This document shows positions 7,169 to 17,207 of a stretch of 64,000 nt of DNA, in pieces. Origin of the DNA: JACCXG01 sp963785755. Its GTDB lineage: Bacteria; Acidobacteriota; Vicinamibacteria; Vicinamibacterales; 2-12-FULL-66-21. A program made the translations under genes and the position numbers. Every line of letters begins with the position of its first letter. Position 1 is the first letter of the stretch. The stretch is from positions 1 through 64,000 of the forward strand of contig CAWAXG010000033.1 of the NCBI GenBank assembly GCA_963785755.1, given 5' to 3'. A model generated the notes under the pieces. It was not told where the DNA came from and ran no database searches. It saw only the letters and a program-made list of their open reading frames with translations.

Positions 7169-8620
7169 TCAGTGGGTGTGCGTCCGACCGTTGAGAGGCG
7201 TTGCCGCGTACGGGAACACCTTGTTGTACGCGATATCGTTCTTGTCCACGTTGTCCCCTGCCGGCCCGACGATGACCGGCGGGCTCACGCGAAGGTCGCT
7301 GATGAGCGCCGTGACCGCGATGTCGAGCACGTCGTCGCCAAACCGCCGGCCATTCGGCCATCCACCTGGAACGGTGCCGCCGCCGAACCCGGGCTGCACC
7401 GAGCTGGTCAGCGTGTCGTTGCCGAAGATGCTGAGGCGTGAGAAGCCCGCATCGTCCGGGTTCGTGGGATGGCTGGGTCCTCCGCCGGCGAGCCGCGCCG
7501 GACCGGTCGAGAGGTCCACCTTGATCAGATCAGGGATGAAAATCCCGGCGATGTCGGTACGGTTCGTGGTCGGCGCCACGTTCGATCCGAACACGAGCGC
7601 GTTGATGAGCGCCGCCAGTTCCGGCGTGACGGCATATTTCCGGAACAGCGTGGCGTCTACCTCGGGCGTCGAGCGGCTGTAGAGGTCCTTGTCTTTGATT
7701 GCGACCAGGCCCTCGTTGAAGAGCGGATTCCCCTGGCGGGCGACCTGCACGAAGTCGCCGATGCCCGCGTCATCGGTGGGAGTCAGGATCCTGACTCGGC
7801 GCCGGCTCGTGGTGGCATAGACACCGACCACCTGTTGATCGCCGCCGAGCTCCTCCACCGGGATGCTGAGAGCCATCGTGTGCACGTTGAACCCGCCCTG
7901 CGAGTCAACCGCCTGGCCGGGCCCGCGAAGCTTCAACAGATCGAATACCGCCTGAACATCTGCGTAGAACCCGTCGTCGCGCTGACCGGCAAACGCCAGA
8001 TAGTCGTCCTCGAGCTCGGCGATCGACTGCGCCGTGTACAAATCGAGATCGCCATCGTTGGCGACGCCGTCTTTGGCCGGAAGTTCCCCGTTGTCATTGC
8101 GGTTGTACTTCGGTGTCGCGTTGCCCTGGTTGTTCGGCGGCACGATCCCTCGTCCGAGACGGGTCGTGGTTCCAGTGCGCCAATCGACTTTATCGACCGT
8201 GTAGCGCTGGATGAGATTCTGCGCGCCGTCGCCGACGTTCGCGATCACGCCGAGGTACGACTGCAGAATCGTGTTGCGGTTCCGATAGGTTGTGTCGAAC
8301 TTGAACCGGTAGGAGACCGTCGTTCGACCTTTCGCCACATCGGACCCGGTCGCGACACGAATTTCGTACAGGACGTCGTCGTCGAAGTTGTACTTGTTCG
8401 GGCCGATTCCAGGCTCCTCGTGCGGGTAGACCGCGAGCGCGGTGGTGAGATACTTCCGGCCGAACCTCTGAGAGACGAACGCATAGACGTCCGTCGTGTT
8501 CGCCGCATCGTCGAGCGTGATGAGCGGCGCGTCCATGTGACTGGACGCCTGCGCCGGCGCCGGCCACATCAGGAGTCCGGCCGCAGCCGTCAGCTGCAGC
8601 ACGCCTAACAGTTTCTTCAT
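7169..8620 (-). CDS. DUF4331 family secreted protein
   Basis: 483 residues from ATG 8620, preceded by GAGG at good spacing. A signal peptide (residues 1-24, PAQA) is followed at once by the SSHMDAP motif that marks the start of DUF4331 proteins, then DAANTTDVYAFVS and LTTALAVYPHEEPGIGP. The family is of unknown function and exported. The gene starts 10 nt after the TPR lipoprotein gene, so the two are surely co-transcribed; a HupE-like gene follows. The same three partners together suggest a common envelope task, possibly metal-linked because of HupE, but this is inference. Confidence 0.92.
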   Translation of the reverse strand: MKKLLGVLQLTAAAGLLMWPAPAQASSHMDAPLITLDDAANTTDVYAFVSQRFGRKYLTTALAVYPHEEPGIGPNKYNFDDDVLYEIRVATGSDVAKGRTTVSYRFKFDTTYRNRNTILQSYLGVIANVGDGAQNLIQRYTVDKVDWRTGTTTRLGRGIVPPNNQGNATPKYNRNDNGELPAKDGVANDGDLDLYTAQSIAELEDDYLAFAGQRDDGFYADVQAVFDLLKLRGPGQAVDSQGGFNVHTMALSIPVEELGGDQQVVGVYATTSRRRVRILTPTDDAGIGDFVQVARQGNPLFNEGLVAIKDKDLYSRSTPEVDATLFRKYAVTPELAALINALVFGSNVAPTTNRTDIAGIFIPDLIKVDLSTGPARLAGGGPSHPTNPDDAGFSRLSIFGNDTLTSSVQPGFGGGTVPGGWPNGRRFGDDVLDIAVTALISDLRVSPPVIVGPAGDNVDKNDIAYNKVFPYAATPLNGRTHTH

Positions 8621-8630
8621 TTCGGTAACC

Positions 8631-9917
8631 TCATGACTGGGGTGGGACAACGACGTTCCCCCGGAGCACCCCCAGCTCAGAGGGAAGCAGCGTGAATCGG
8701 AGCGTTTGCGCCTTGCGCGCCCAGCGGGCCGCGTCCGCCGGCCGCCCGTCTGCCGCCGCGATCACAGATGCGTGGAGGAACAGGCGGCCGTCCTCGGTGC
8801 CCTCGGCCAGCGCCCGCTCCATGTGCGCCGAGGCTTCGCGGACCTCCCCGACGTTGACGAGCGACCATGCGAGCGCATCGAGCGTGAAGATGTCGCTGCG
8901 GACCTCCATCTCGCGCCTGGCCAGGTCCACGGCGAGAGCTCCGCCCTCGCGACGCGTGGAGAGGTAGAGTGCGAGCGTGCGCGGGTCGCCGGCGGCGCCA
9001 TCCCGAACCAGTCGCTGTTCGATGGCGGCCGCCTCGTCGGTGCGCTTCACCAGACGAAGGGCGTCGGCGAGGGTCCACTGGTATTCAGGCAGCGGATTCA
9101 GGCTCGCCGCACGTTCGAGGACCTCGACCGCAGCGGAGTGTTTTTTTCGAGCGAGCAGGATTCGGCCTCGAACCATCAGCGCGGGCGCGTACTCGGAAAC
9201 GGACTGCAACGACGCGCCGGCCATTCGATCCGCCTCGTCGAGCCGGCCGCGTTGCAACTCGTAGGCCGCGAGCCGCGCGTAGGCCCACGCGACAGATTCA
9301 GGATCGCGCGGGCTCGCAGCCTTCACCGCGGACTGGATCATCCTGATCGCTCCGTCGAGATCGCCCCTGAGCCATCGAAGATGGGCGGCGCGCGTGTACG
9401 ACTGGTAGAAGGGTTTGAGGTCGATCATCTTCTGATACGCCTCGGCCGCTTCCGCGAGACGGCCCTGCTCCATCAGGGCGTCGCCAAGCAGCCCGTGATC
9501 GAGCACGAACTCACGCGACGCGACCAGCCGGCGGGCGATCCCCTCCGCTTCGGTGAAGCGATGCAGCTGATGCAGCACGTGTCCGCGGAGGAGCAGGGCG
9601 GACGGCTCCCCTGGTTGAAACGACTCGAGGCACGCGGCCGCTTGCTCGGCAACCTTGTAGTAACCGGGGTCGTTGGTCAGGCGTGCCCGCGAAATGAAGC
9701 GATACCCCAGGTGTTCCGCGGCGCGCGCCGGCGCGCGCCGTTCGCGAAGGTCCTCCTGCAGCGCCGAGATTTCAGCGTTGCTGCCGGCATCGGCGGTCAC
9801 GGCGACGGTGCACGCCTGAGCGAGGGTGGACGGTTCTGGTTGCGGAATGGAACGGTTGCACGCCGCCGCAATGGGCAAAGCGAGGGCAAGTGCAGCCAGC
9901 GGCCGGTTGGCTTTCAT
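8631..9917 (-). CDS. TPR-repeat lipoprotein
   Basis: 428 residues from ATG 9917 with GAGGTG just upstream. The frame is open further upstream, but this start gives a lipoprotein signal (ALALPIAAAC, Cys at about 20). The mature part is built of tetratricopeptide-like helical pairs: HVLHQLHRFTEAEGIARRL, LGDALMEQGRLAEAAEAYQKM, WAYARLAAYELQRGRLDEA, then KKHSAAVEVLERAASLNPL, and more up to the C-terminus. It acts as a protein-binding scaffold at the membrane. First gene of the trio with DUF4331 (10 nt downstream) and the HupE-like gene. Confidence 0.88.
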   Translation of the reverse strand: MKANRPLAALALALPIAAACNRSIPQPEPSTLAQACTVAVTADAGSNAEISALQEDLRERRAPARAAEHLGYRFISRARLTNDPGYYKVAEQAAACLESFQPGEPSALLLRGHVLHQLHRFTEAEGIARRLVASREFVLDHGLLGDALMEQGRLAEAAEAYQKMIDLKPFYQSYTRAAHLRWLRGDLDGAIRMIQSAVKAASPRDPESVAWAYARLAAYELQRGRLDEADRMAGASLQSVSEYAPALMVRGRILLARKKHSAAVEVLERAASLNPLPEYQWTLADALRLVKRTDEAAAIEQRLVRDGAAGDPRTLALYLSTRREGGALAVDLARREMEVRSDIFTLDALAWSLVNVGEVREASAHMERALAEGTEDGRLFLHASVIAAADGRPADAARWARKAQTLRFTLLPSELGVLRGNVVVPPQS

Positions 9918-10178
9918 GCGCACCTCATTTTGTTCTGAGCCACGTTTGCAACTACGGACGCGCGGGGCAGACGGATGTAAGGCGCGGTCTCGAGGGACTA
10001 CAAGCGGGTCTTCGCAGGAGTTCTCGCTGATGAGCCTCGACGCGGGAGAGTTCGATTGGGGGCGGATGTTTAGCGGGTCAGACGCGCCGAAGCCGCATCG
10101 CCCCCGCGGCGCAAGGACGGGCGAGCCTCGGGGGGAAGAACACGAAACGCGGATGTGCGCGGATCTCCAGCGGTCGTG

Positions 10179-10309
10179 CACGCCGGCTGCAAGCTGCTGC
10201 AAGCCGGCGTGTCGTGAACGGGAACCCGGAACACGCACAAACCGGCCTGCAGCTCTCCGCCGGCTTGTGCGTGTTCCGGGTTCCCGTTCACACCCGCGCA
10301 CAGCGCGGG
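10179..10309. repeat. Cluster of palindromes with a 27-bp perfect hairpin
   Basis: The spacer 9918-10418 holds no gene. At its centre, bases 10214-10240 are perfectly complementary to 10265-10291 (27 bp); the 24-nt loop itself pairs 5 bp more (CCGGC/GCCGG). On the left, CACGCCGGCT (10179-10188) pairs with 10202-10211. On the right, CCCGCGC (10293-10299) pairs with 10303-10309 across ACA. Downstream (10310-10410) comes GATCCGCG wording shared with the array at 5533-5916. It resembles a REP/BIME-like extragenic element. Confidence 0.8.
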
Positions 10310-10418
10310 CACGACCGCTCGCCAACCGCAGATTGGCGCGCTCGCCCGCGTCGCACGATCCGCGGGAGATCCGCGTAGATCCGCGATTCGTGCCTGCTCG
10401 TACGCCACGAGCCTGCCG

Positions 10419-12185
10419 CTACCGCGCCGGCTGCGCCTCATAGACGACCCTGCCGTCGACGATCGTCATGTACGACTTGATGTTCATGATCTGATCCTCG
10501 GGCACCGTCAGGAAGTCCGCGGTGAGAATGGCCAGATCGGCCAGCTTGCCCACTTCGATCGAGCCCTTCTTCTTTTCCTCGAACCCGATGTACGCCGCGT
10601 TGATCGTCGTCATGCGAAGCGCATCCAGCCGGGAGATTCGCTCGGCGGGCCCGATCACCTGGCCGCCCTGCGTCTTGCGGGTGATGGTCGCCTGCATGGC
10701 CAGCGGCGGATGGTACGGGTTGAGCGCGCCCACCGGATCGAAGCCCTGCATGTGGTCGGCATTCAGCGCGACGGTCACGCCGTTGTCCTTCCACGTCTTC
10801 ACGCCAATGAAGGTGTTCATGTACTTGGGGCCGAGCGCCTTCAGCAGCGCGTCGCCGTCCTTGTAGAACCACATCGGCTGCGTGTCGACCACCACGCCGA
10901 GGCTCGCCGCGCGTTTGGCCGCATCGGCCGATGCGAAGTAGGCGTGAATGAGGTTGTACCGCTTGTCGAGCATCGACTTCTCTTTGTTCGCCGCCTCGAT
11001 GGCATCGAGGACGATGTCCACGCCGCGATCGCCCGTCACGTGCGACGACAGCTGCCAGCCCAGCCGGTTGCCTACGCGCACGTAGTTCCTGACGCCATCG
11101 GCGGTCAGGCCTTGCCCGCGGCCGAACTCGCCGCTGTACGTGGGATCGGTGATGCCGTACAGCTCGTGCGACGTCGCCGGGTACGGCTCGCGCATGACCG
11201 CCGTGCCGTAGAGCGCCCCGCCGTCGATGCCGATCTTCAGCGGTCCGACGCGGACCCAGTCGTCGCCCTGGTCGTACTTCACGGAAAGGCCGCTGATGAT
11301 GCGCTCGATGGCGGCCTCCGAGTTGTCGCCCGTGCCGATTCGGATCGTGACGCGGGCGCGGAGGGGCAGCCGCCCCTGCGCCTTCAGCTGCAGATAGTCC
11401 CGGAAGCCGTCGGCGTTACTGCTGCGTTCCGTGATGCTGGTGATGCCGACTTCGTTGTACTTCTTCATCAAAGCGGCGAGGCTGTCCAGATACTGCGCTT
11501 CGGTAACCTCGCGCTGTGGAATGTCCAGCAGCGACTGGCAGTTCTCCATCTTGCCCGTGAACTCGCCAGCCGGCGTGAAGTGGAGCGTGCAGCCCTTGGG
11601 CGCGACGGTCGCCTTGCTGATCTTCGCGGCCCTGATCGCGGCGTCGTTCAGGATCTGGATGTTGCGGTTCGCATACTGCCAGGTGTACACGGCGGGGTTG
11701 TTCGGCGCTGCTTCGTCCAGATCGGCCTTGTTCGGCAGACGGCCTTCCCTGATGCGCGTGACGTCCACGCGAGGCAGCCGCACCCAGCCGCCAGGGCTCG
11801 CTTCCCTGGCTTGTTCGCGGACCCAGTCCTTGATCTCCTGAATCGAATGCAGCTGGACGAACACCTGCGACACTTCGCCGCGTGCCGCGCCCGTGGCGTG
11901 CACGTGCGACTCGATGAAGCCGGGGATCACGGTCCGCCCGCCGGCATCGATCACGCGTGTCTGCGGCCCAGCCATCTTGCGGATGTCGGCGGTAGTGCCG
12001 ACGGCGGCGAAGGTGTTCCCGCGTATCGCGACCGCTTCGGCCTGCGTGTTCTTTGCGTCGACGGTCAGCACTTTCGCGTTGACCACGACCACGTCCACTG
12101 GCGCCTGCTGACCGGTCGGCGCCGGCGCGGCGCTGAGCAGGCCAATGACGGCACAGCTCGTCCAAAGTCGGTTGTTCATTGGCAT
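10419..12185 (-). CDS. YtcJ-type amidohydrolase, secreted
   Basis: 588 residues (ATG 12185 or 12179). A signal peptide (residues 1-26) precedes an amidohydrolase family 3 protein: VVVVNAKVLTVD strand, GGRTVIPGFIESHVHATG (first metal motif HVH), a long insertion, KIGIDGGALYGTA, QLSSHVTGDRGVD with its histidine, NLIHAYFA, ALNADH, and the C-terminal KGSIEVGKLADLAIL strand. Such enzymes hydrolyse amides or related bonds with bound metal; the substrate is unknown. It ends in QPAR just before the palindromic spacer. It stands alone on the minus strand. Confidence 0.9.
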   Translation of the reverse strand: MPMNNRLWTSCAVIGLLSAAPAPTGQQAPVDVVVVNAKVLTVDAKNTQAEAVAIRGNTFAAVGTTADIRKMAGPQTRVIDAGGRTVIPGFIESHVHATGAARGEVSQVFVQLHSIQEIKDWVREQAREASPGGWVRLPRVDVTRIREGRLPNKADLDEAAPNNPAVYTWQYANRNIQILNDAAIRAAKISKATVAPKGCTLHFTPAGEFTGKMENCQSLLDIPQREVTEAQYLDSLAALMKKYNEVGITSITERSSNADGFRDYLQLKAQGRLPLRARVTIRIGTGDNSEAAIERIISGLSVKYDQGDDWVRVGPLKIGIDGGALYGTAVMREPYPATSHELYGITDPTYSGEFGRGQGLTADGVRNYVRVGNRLGWQLSSHVTGDRGVDIVLDAIEAANKEKSMLDKRYNLIHAYFASADAAKRAASLGVVVDTQPMWFYKDGDALLKALGPKYMNTFIGVKTWKDNGVTVALNADHMQGFDPVGALNPYHPPLAMQATITRKTQGGQVIGPAERISRLDALRMTTINAAYIGFEEKKKGSIEVGKLADLAILTADFLTVPEDQIMNIKSYMTIVDGRVVYEAQPAR

Positions 12186-12392
12186 CGCTCGTCGTCAGGT
12201 TCGTGATGCACCGCGGGCGCGGGTCCTCAGCAGCCGGCTCGGAACGACGGCACTGGCCCGCCGGATGGGAGTGGAGGATATGGCGGGACAGAGATTGGGC
12301 GCAAGGGGGCGGGGGGCCTGAGGGCTCAGCCGTATCGATGTCGATCCACGGCGAGTCAGGGTCTCGACTGACGCGACAGCCTGCCTACGCCC

Positions 12393-12872
12393 TCAAGGAA
12401 GGGAGCGACAGGACTCGACCACTTGCGTGCACTTGACGAGATACGCTGAGCACTTCCGCTCGGCTTCCTCTCTCGCTTGATCAGAAGTAAAGAATCTGTT
12501 TCCACCGCAGGAGTCAATGTGCTGCCCGTTCTTGTCAAAAATCTCCGTCGCAGCATCGACGACGAACCCAGTTGGATATGCCGAGTAGAAATCGCCACAC
12601 TTGTTGACAGAGACGTCAACCTTTTGCTGTTGACAGATCTTCTTCACTATCTGGTCCTGCGTGTCCTGCGCCGTTGAGGTGGGCGCAACCGGACTCGCTG
12701 TTTCGGATTCGATCCGTGCACTGGGAAGGGGAGTGCCAGTTGCGGAGCACGCTATCACCGCGGAAAGAGTCACGAGCATCAGGCACGCCAGCCTGGGGCT
12801 GCGTCGCGTCGCCGTCCCCGGAGCGCCAAAGCGTTCTTCCTCGCCACGAGACCGGCAAATCTTGGGACGCAT
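12393..12872 (-). CDS. Small Cys-rich lipoprotein of unknown function
   Basis: 159 residues. ATG 12872 has a strong GGAGG Shine-Dalgarno 5 nt upstream. After an Arg-rich N-region (residues 1-27) comes a hydrophobic stretch ending in the lipobox AVIAC. The mature part is Thr/Ser/Pro-rich at first, then holds six cysteines (KKIC, NKCG, DSCGG, RKCS, VKCT, ESCR), which suggests disulfides in the periplasm. I do not recognise the family. It follows the metalloprotease gene on the same strand with about a 75-nt gap. Confidence 0.75.
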   Translation of the reverse strand: MRPKICRSRGEEERFGAPGTATRRSPRLACLMLVTLSAVIACSATGTPLPSARIESETASPVAPTSTAQDTQDQIVKKICQQQKVDVSVNKCGDFYSAYPTGFVVDAATEIFDKNGQHIDSCGGNRFFTSDQAREEAERKCSAYLVKCTQVVESCRSLP

Positions 12873-12946
12873 GTTCCCTCCTATCATGCCCTCTCAATTG
12901 TACGCGGAGGGGACCAGGGTCCCCTCCGCGTTGAGTCCGGGTTCGG

Positions 12947-15735
12947 CTACTTCACCTGGCCCGTGCTCACGATCTCCGAGGGAACGGCAGCGGTGATGTT
13001 GGTCCAACCGGTCCCTCCGGCTGCTCCACTCCACACCCACGTGCCACCTCCGAAGGCCCAGAGCAGGTCGGCCCCCAGGACTTCGATGTGAGTAGCGTCG
13101 GCACCCGTGATCTGTGTCCACGCCCGCCCCATCCCAAATCCACGTGCCGAGCGCGGTGTTTTCCCAAACGAGATTGGGGCCCCACGCCAGCATTTGTTGG
13201 GGGTTGTTGGGCGTGATCTGCGACCATCCCGACGTGGTGAAGTTATAGAGCCACGTGCCTGGGCCCGTTGCGCCTTCCCACGCGAGTTGTCCTCGATAAC
13301 ACTCAGTGGTTTCAGGGCCCACACCAGTCAGGAGGTGCCACCCAGTCGCGGCATCCCAGAACCAGGTATCCGCGCCCGCGGCCGGAGCCCGCCACCAGAC
13401 GAGCCTCGATCCGCAAGGCAAGATGCCCGTGGGGTTGGCAGCCGTGATCTGCGACCACCCTCCTGTTCCAGGTCCACCGCCCGTGTTGAAGTCGTACAGC
13501 CACGTTCCGGAGGCCCCTTCCCAGGCCGCGTCGCCGCCAAAACAGTCCAGACTGTCAGGATTCGCACTCGTTAGCTGATCCCATCCCGTGGCAGTGTTCC
13601 ATCGCCAGGTGCCGTAGGCGCCGCTTGCCCACAGAAGGTTGTTGCCACAAGCCTTCAACTGGCTCGGAATAGCAGGGCTCAACTGGGTCCAGCCTTGGGT
13701 CGTCCCGTTCCACAGCCACGTCCCGCTGGGGTAGGCCCCCACGAAATTGCCGTTCCAGGGCTCGAGGTTCGAAGGATCCGCGGTTGTGGGTTGGGACCAT
13801 CCATCCGTGGGGTTCCAGGTCCAGGTACCAAAGCCGCCGTAATCGAAGACGCCATTCGCCAGGAGTTTCCAGCCGATATCCTCCAGTGCGCCGCTTGTGA
13901 GGTACGCATAAGGGCCGGGAGGTGCCGTGATGGCGGGTTCCATGAGCTCGTTCGGGGTCAGGACGGTATCGAAGTGCGAGATCGAGGAGCCTCCTTGTAC
14001 CGGGTTGGGGGCAAAGACTCGAGGGTAATTCCCGTTGAGGCCGGCGCTCAGGAACCCTCTGCCCGCCTCGGTGGCTCGTGGGCCCCAGAAGATCACCTGG
14101 CCCGTGTTGACCGCTGAGGCCAGTCGCTGGGCATTGGTCATGCCGGGCCACCCACCTGTGTTCCAGTCCCAAAGCCAGCGCTCGTAGGCGTCGTCAAAAC
14201 CGAGCAAACTTCGCGCCGGTGCCCAGGCTTACGAGGGAGAGGAAGCCAATCCCGTGGCCGATCTCGTGGAGCACCACGGTATAGAAGTCGAGGGTCCCAG
14301 CCGGAGCAGGGGCGCCGATGCCATACCACCAGCTGGTGGCACCCAAGCAGGTCGGGTTGTCGACATCGCTGTTGAAGGTGGCGCCGATGTCGCTGTCTGC
14401 TGGATCCAGGTCGGCGCCAGCCCGGGAATTGGCAGTGGCTTGCACGTACCAGGTGGATGCCACCGGAGCCCCCGCGTAGTCGCGATGCGCCGTGATCGGC
14501 CCGGCACTACCCAGCACTGCGGAAGTGGCTGTACAGAACTGAGGATCCATTTGCGCATCGACTCGGATAGTGATCGGTGACTTGAGGATCCCGCCCCAAT
14601 ACGTAGCAGCCGCTCGAAATGCGTTCAGTCGCTGCGCTCCCCTGGTAGTTCCAGGGTTGCCGAACACCGGCGCGACTGCCGTGGGGTCGTTGAAGCCCTC
14701 TCCAGCGGCATCGCCGTTCACGATGGCCACGGTGACTTCAGCCGTCGTGGGAAGCTCAAATCCTACGTGCGGGTTCTCGGCGGCGCCGGGGCCCTGGGCA
14801 GCCTGAAACCGGAGGGGCTGCTGCGTGCCTTTGGGCGTCGACGCGATCGCACCCTTGGCCCCGGCCTGACCGTGGCGCTCCTCGAGGGTGACCTTCCCGT
14901 CGGCCCCAATCGCCGCCGTGACAACCGGAAAGAGCGAAGCCGGGACGTCTGCCATCATGCCGCCGCCTCCTACGAGAGAGGGGCGCTCCACTACTTCGGC
15001 CTGTCCGACCGACACATTGGCTCGATTCTGTTGATCCAGCTCCTGCAACTGAGCGTCGGTCGGCTGCGTGATCTCACCGGTCGCCGGATCGACGAACACC
15101 TGAAAGCCACCTTTCGTGACGGGCTCATTCGCCACCTGACCCTTGTCACTGCTGTGGCCGGCCTTCTTTGCCGGCTGCTGCGTGTCCGGCTTAGCAGGCG
15201 GGCTCGCTTTCTTCGCGGGCTGACTGGACGCGGGGTCGCCGGGTCCGAGAGGTTGGCTGGCCGGCGTCTGGTCGGCAGTCCCACCGGGCCCCAGGCGTTC
15301 GTTGGCCGCCGCCTTTTCAGCAGTCCCGCCGGGCCCGAGTCGTTCGATCGCCGGGTCCGTTACTTTGGCAGGCCCGTCCGGTGAGGAGGGCGCGTTCTGG
15401 CCGACCACTTTGCCGGCCGGACCGACCTTTCCGGAAAACCGCACCGGGGTCGGCTGGCCGGCCGCGACGCCGGGCGCCGGCCCCGTCGCGTCGGGTTTGA
15501 GCATGACGCCGTCTGGATACGCCGTGCGGGCAGGAGCTGCAGCCGGGCTCATGGGCTTCCCTGTCACCGGATCGACGGGGGCTTTCTCGCTCGGTGGTGC
15601 ACCGCCACTGGCGGTGGGTTGCGTAGGCGGTTGCTGCGTGGTCTGCCCGGCGGATTGCGCCGTCAGGCCTCCACCCAGCGCGATTAAGAGAGCGAAAACA
15701 GTGGCGCGACCGACGTCGCTACGATCGATGGACAT
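12947..15735 (-). CDS. Secreted zinc metalloprotease with C-terminal GTW-type repeats (two frameshifts)
   Basis: ATG 15735 has AGGAGG upstream. A signal peptide is followed by a Pro/Ala-rich linker with three RLGPGG-type repeats, a beta-rich region, then a protease domain with VVLHEIGHGIGF (HExxH zinc motif) and, after a frameshift near 14205, GFDDAYERW, RMF-like RVFAPNP, SHFDTVLTPNELMEP and LEDIGW. These match a family of metalloproteases otherwise seen in Gram-negative bacteria. From about 13850 down, eight repeats of about 37 residues follow (GTWxW...GWxQIT..P), likely a beta-propeller for binding. A second frameshift lies near 13130; the shifted frame continues with the last two repeats and ends at 12947. 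The full product would be some 925 residues. Confidence 0.8.
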
Positions 15736-15739
15736 AAAG

Positions 15740-15815
15740 TTCCTCCTCACTCCCAAAAACTGGACGTAAGCAAGACTGCACGAAACGACTTCCTCCTCTC
15801 AAAACTGGACGTAAG
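15740..15815 (-). repeat. Duplicated leader segment upstream of the metalloprotease
   Basis: The string TTCCTCCTC ... AAAACTGGACGTAAG occurs twice (15740-15770 and 15790-15815) as an imperfect direct repeat. On the minus strand each copy carries an AGGAGG; only the one nearer the gene is placed for ATG 15735. Confidence 0.7.
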
Positions 15816-16307
15816 TTGTTGTCAAGATTGCTGAGGCCTAATCCGGGCTTCAGCCTGTGAAGCGCAAGTGGCCAATGGCTTGGTGTAACGACGTCGCCAA
15901 GCGTTTCAATGCCAGGCCCTGCGCTGCGCGCGGAGTCTGAAATCAGATCGCGTCGTGCGATGGTCTGACGGACTTGCCACCTGTCCACTTGTCATGACTT
16001 CGGTGGAGAATCGGACAACCTTCGCCCCCCGTCTGTGGTCTTCGGTGGCATATCGCCGCCGGAACTGTTTGCGTATGACGCCGACAGCGGGTGTTGGGTC
16101 GCACGCCAGCCGCTGCGCATTGACGGCGCGGCAAGATGCTTTCAGGCCGCGATCTTGACGCCTGCTTTTGTGTGGTTGCGCTGTTGGGCTTATAACGGTC
16201 GAGCCGGCTGAGGCTGAGGTTCGCGCGTCCATGCTCCCTGTTGAAAGCGAGCACCGCTACCGCATGCTCGCGAAAAATCGCGAGCTCTTGATTCCCCATA
16301 CGCTCCA
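15816..16307. other. Spacer without recognisable gene
   Basis: About 490 bases between the metalloprotease leader and the phosphoesterase stop. Short open frames exist on both strands but none has a good start or a protein-like composition. GC content looks lower than in the genes. I see no repeat, RNA or mobile element in it. Confidence 0.5.
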
Positions 16308-17207
16308 CTACCGGCTTGGGGCTGCAAGCACTTGGATCGGCATCACACTCGCAAGCACGGGGAAATGATCCGACACGCCCTTGACCATGTAGACGTCCGA
16401 GTCGAGGAGCGCGAGATTCTTCACGAAGATCCAGTCGATCGGATGCGAGCGGCCGATTGAGGTGAGGCGCGGCGTTCCGCCGTGCGAGTCGACAAACTCT
16501 GCGGCCCCGATCGCACGAAACATCGACGATTGCGCCACGGGCGGATTGTTGAAATCGCCCGCAAGCACGACACGTTCATCGGGCCGCGCCTCGCGCTGCT
16601 GATCGCGAACCATCTCGTCCAGCTGCTTGCGGCGCAATGTGTCGTTGCCACCGCTTTCGAGGTGCGCGGTGTACACCAGCATCCCGCCGGTGCGCGCTCT
16701 GAGCGCCATCCGGCCGCCTCGCCGAGGCTGTACGGGATTCAGGCGCCAGCGGAAGCGGGCCTGGTCGGCAAAGACCAGGACGCCGGCGTCCGTGATCGGA
16801 TATCGACTCAGAATCGCCTGGCCGTGCAGGGCCGCGCGGCCCTTCGTAGCTTCGCCAATTTCTTGAAACTCGCCCGCGGCGACCCAGTTCATCCCGAGTG
16901 CGGAGGCCAGGTCGGCGGCGACGTCGCGCCCGCCGCTCCGGGCACAGAAGCGATCCACCTCCTGCAGCAACAGCACGTCCGCATCGAGCTTCTGCAGCGT
17001 TTCGAGCACGCCTCCGAAGCGCACGCCTCGCTCGATATTCCACGAGACCACATTGAGCCGCTCGGGGATGATGGCGGGCGCCGCAACCGCCTGGTTTCCG
17101 ACAATCTTGTGAATGTCGTCAGCCTCGAGACGCGGCTCGGTGAAGAAGCCCGCCAGGCGCCCGAGCGAGAATAGTGCGAGAGTCGCAATTAGTACAGTGT
17201 TGCCCAT
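16308..17207 (-). CDS. Endonuclease/exonuclease/phosphatase (EEP) family protein, membrane-anchored or exported
   Basis: 299 residues from ATG 17207; a longer start at 17288 would add an unlikely tail. Residues 1-20 are hydrophobic (signal or anchor). All EEP catalytic blocks are seen in order: NVVSWNIERG, ADVLLLQEVD, GQAILSRYPI, YTAHLES, VVLAGDFNNPP, HPIDWIFV and VSDHFPVLA. The metal ligand Glu, the Asp/Asn pair and the final His are therefore kept. It is a Mg-dependent phosphoesterase; the substrate (DNA, phospholipid head group, inositol phosphate) cannot be told. Confidence 0.9.
   Translation of the reverse strand: MGNTVLIATLALFSLGRLAGFFTEPRLEADDIHKIVGNQAVAAPAIIPERLNVVSWNIERGVRFGGVLETLQKLDADVLLLQEVDRFCARSGGRDVAADLASALGMNWVAAGEFQEIGEATKGRAALHGQAILSRYPITDAGVLVFADQARFRWRLNPVQPRRGGRMALRARTGGMLVYTAHLESGGNDTLRRKQLDEMVRDQQREARPDERVVLAGDFNNPPVAQSSMFRAIGAAEFVDSHGGTPRLTSIGRSHPIDWIFVKNLALLDSDVYMVKGVSDHFPVLASVMPIQVLAAPSR

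Noticed and set aside
8706..9938. Plus-strand 410-residue frame
   Set aside because: Mirror of the TPR lipoprotein gene; no recognisable protein features.
10710..12206. Plus-strand 498-residue frame
   Set aside because: Antisense to the YtcJ-type amidohydrolase; Arg/His-rich shadow.
15816..16307. Small open frames on both strands in the spacer
   Set aside because: No ribosome-binding site, no domain, and unlikely composition.
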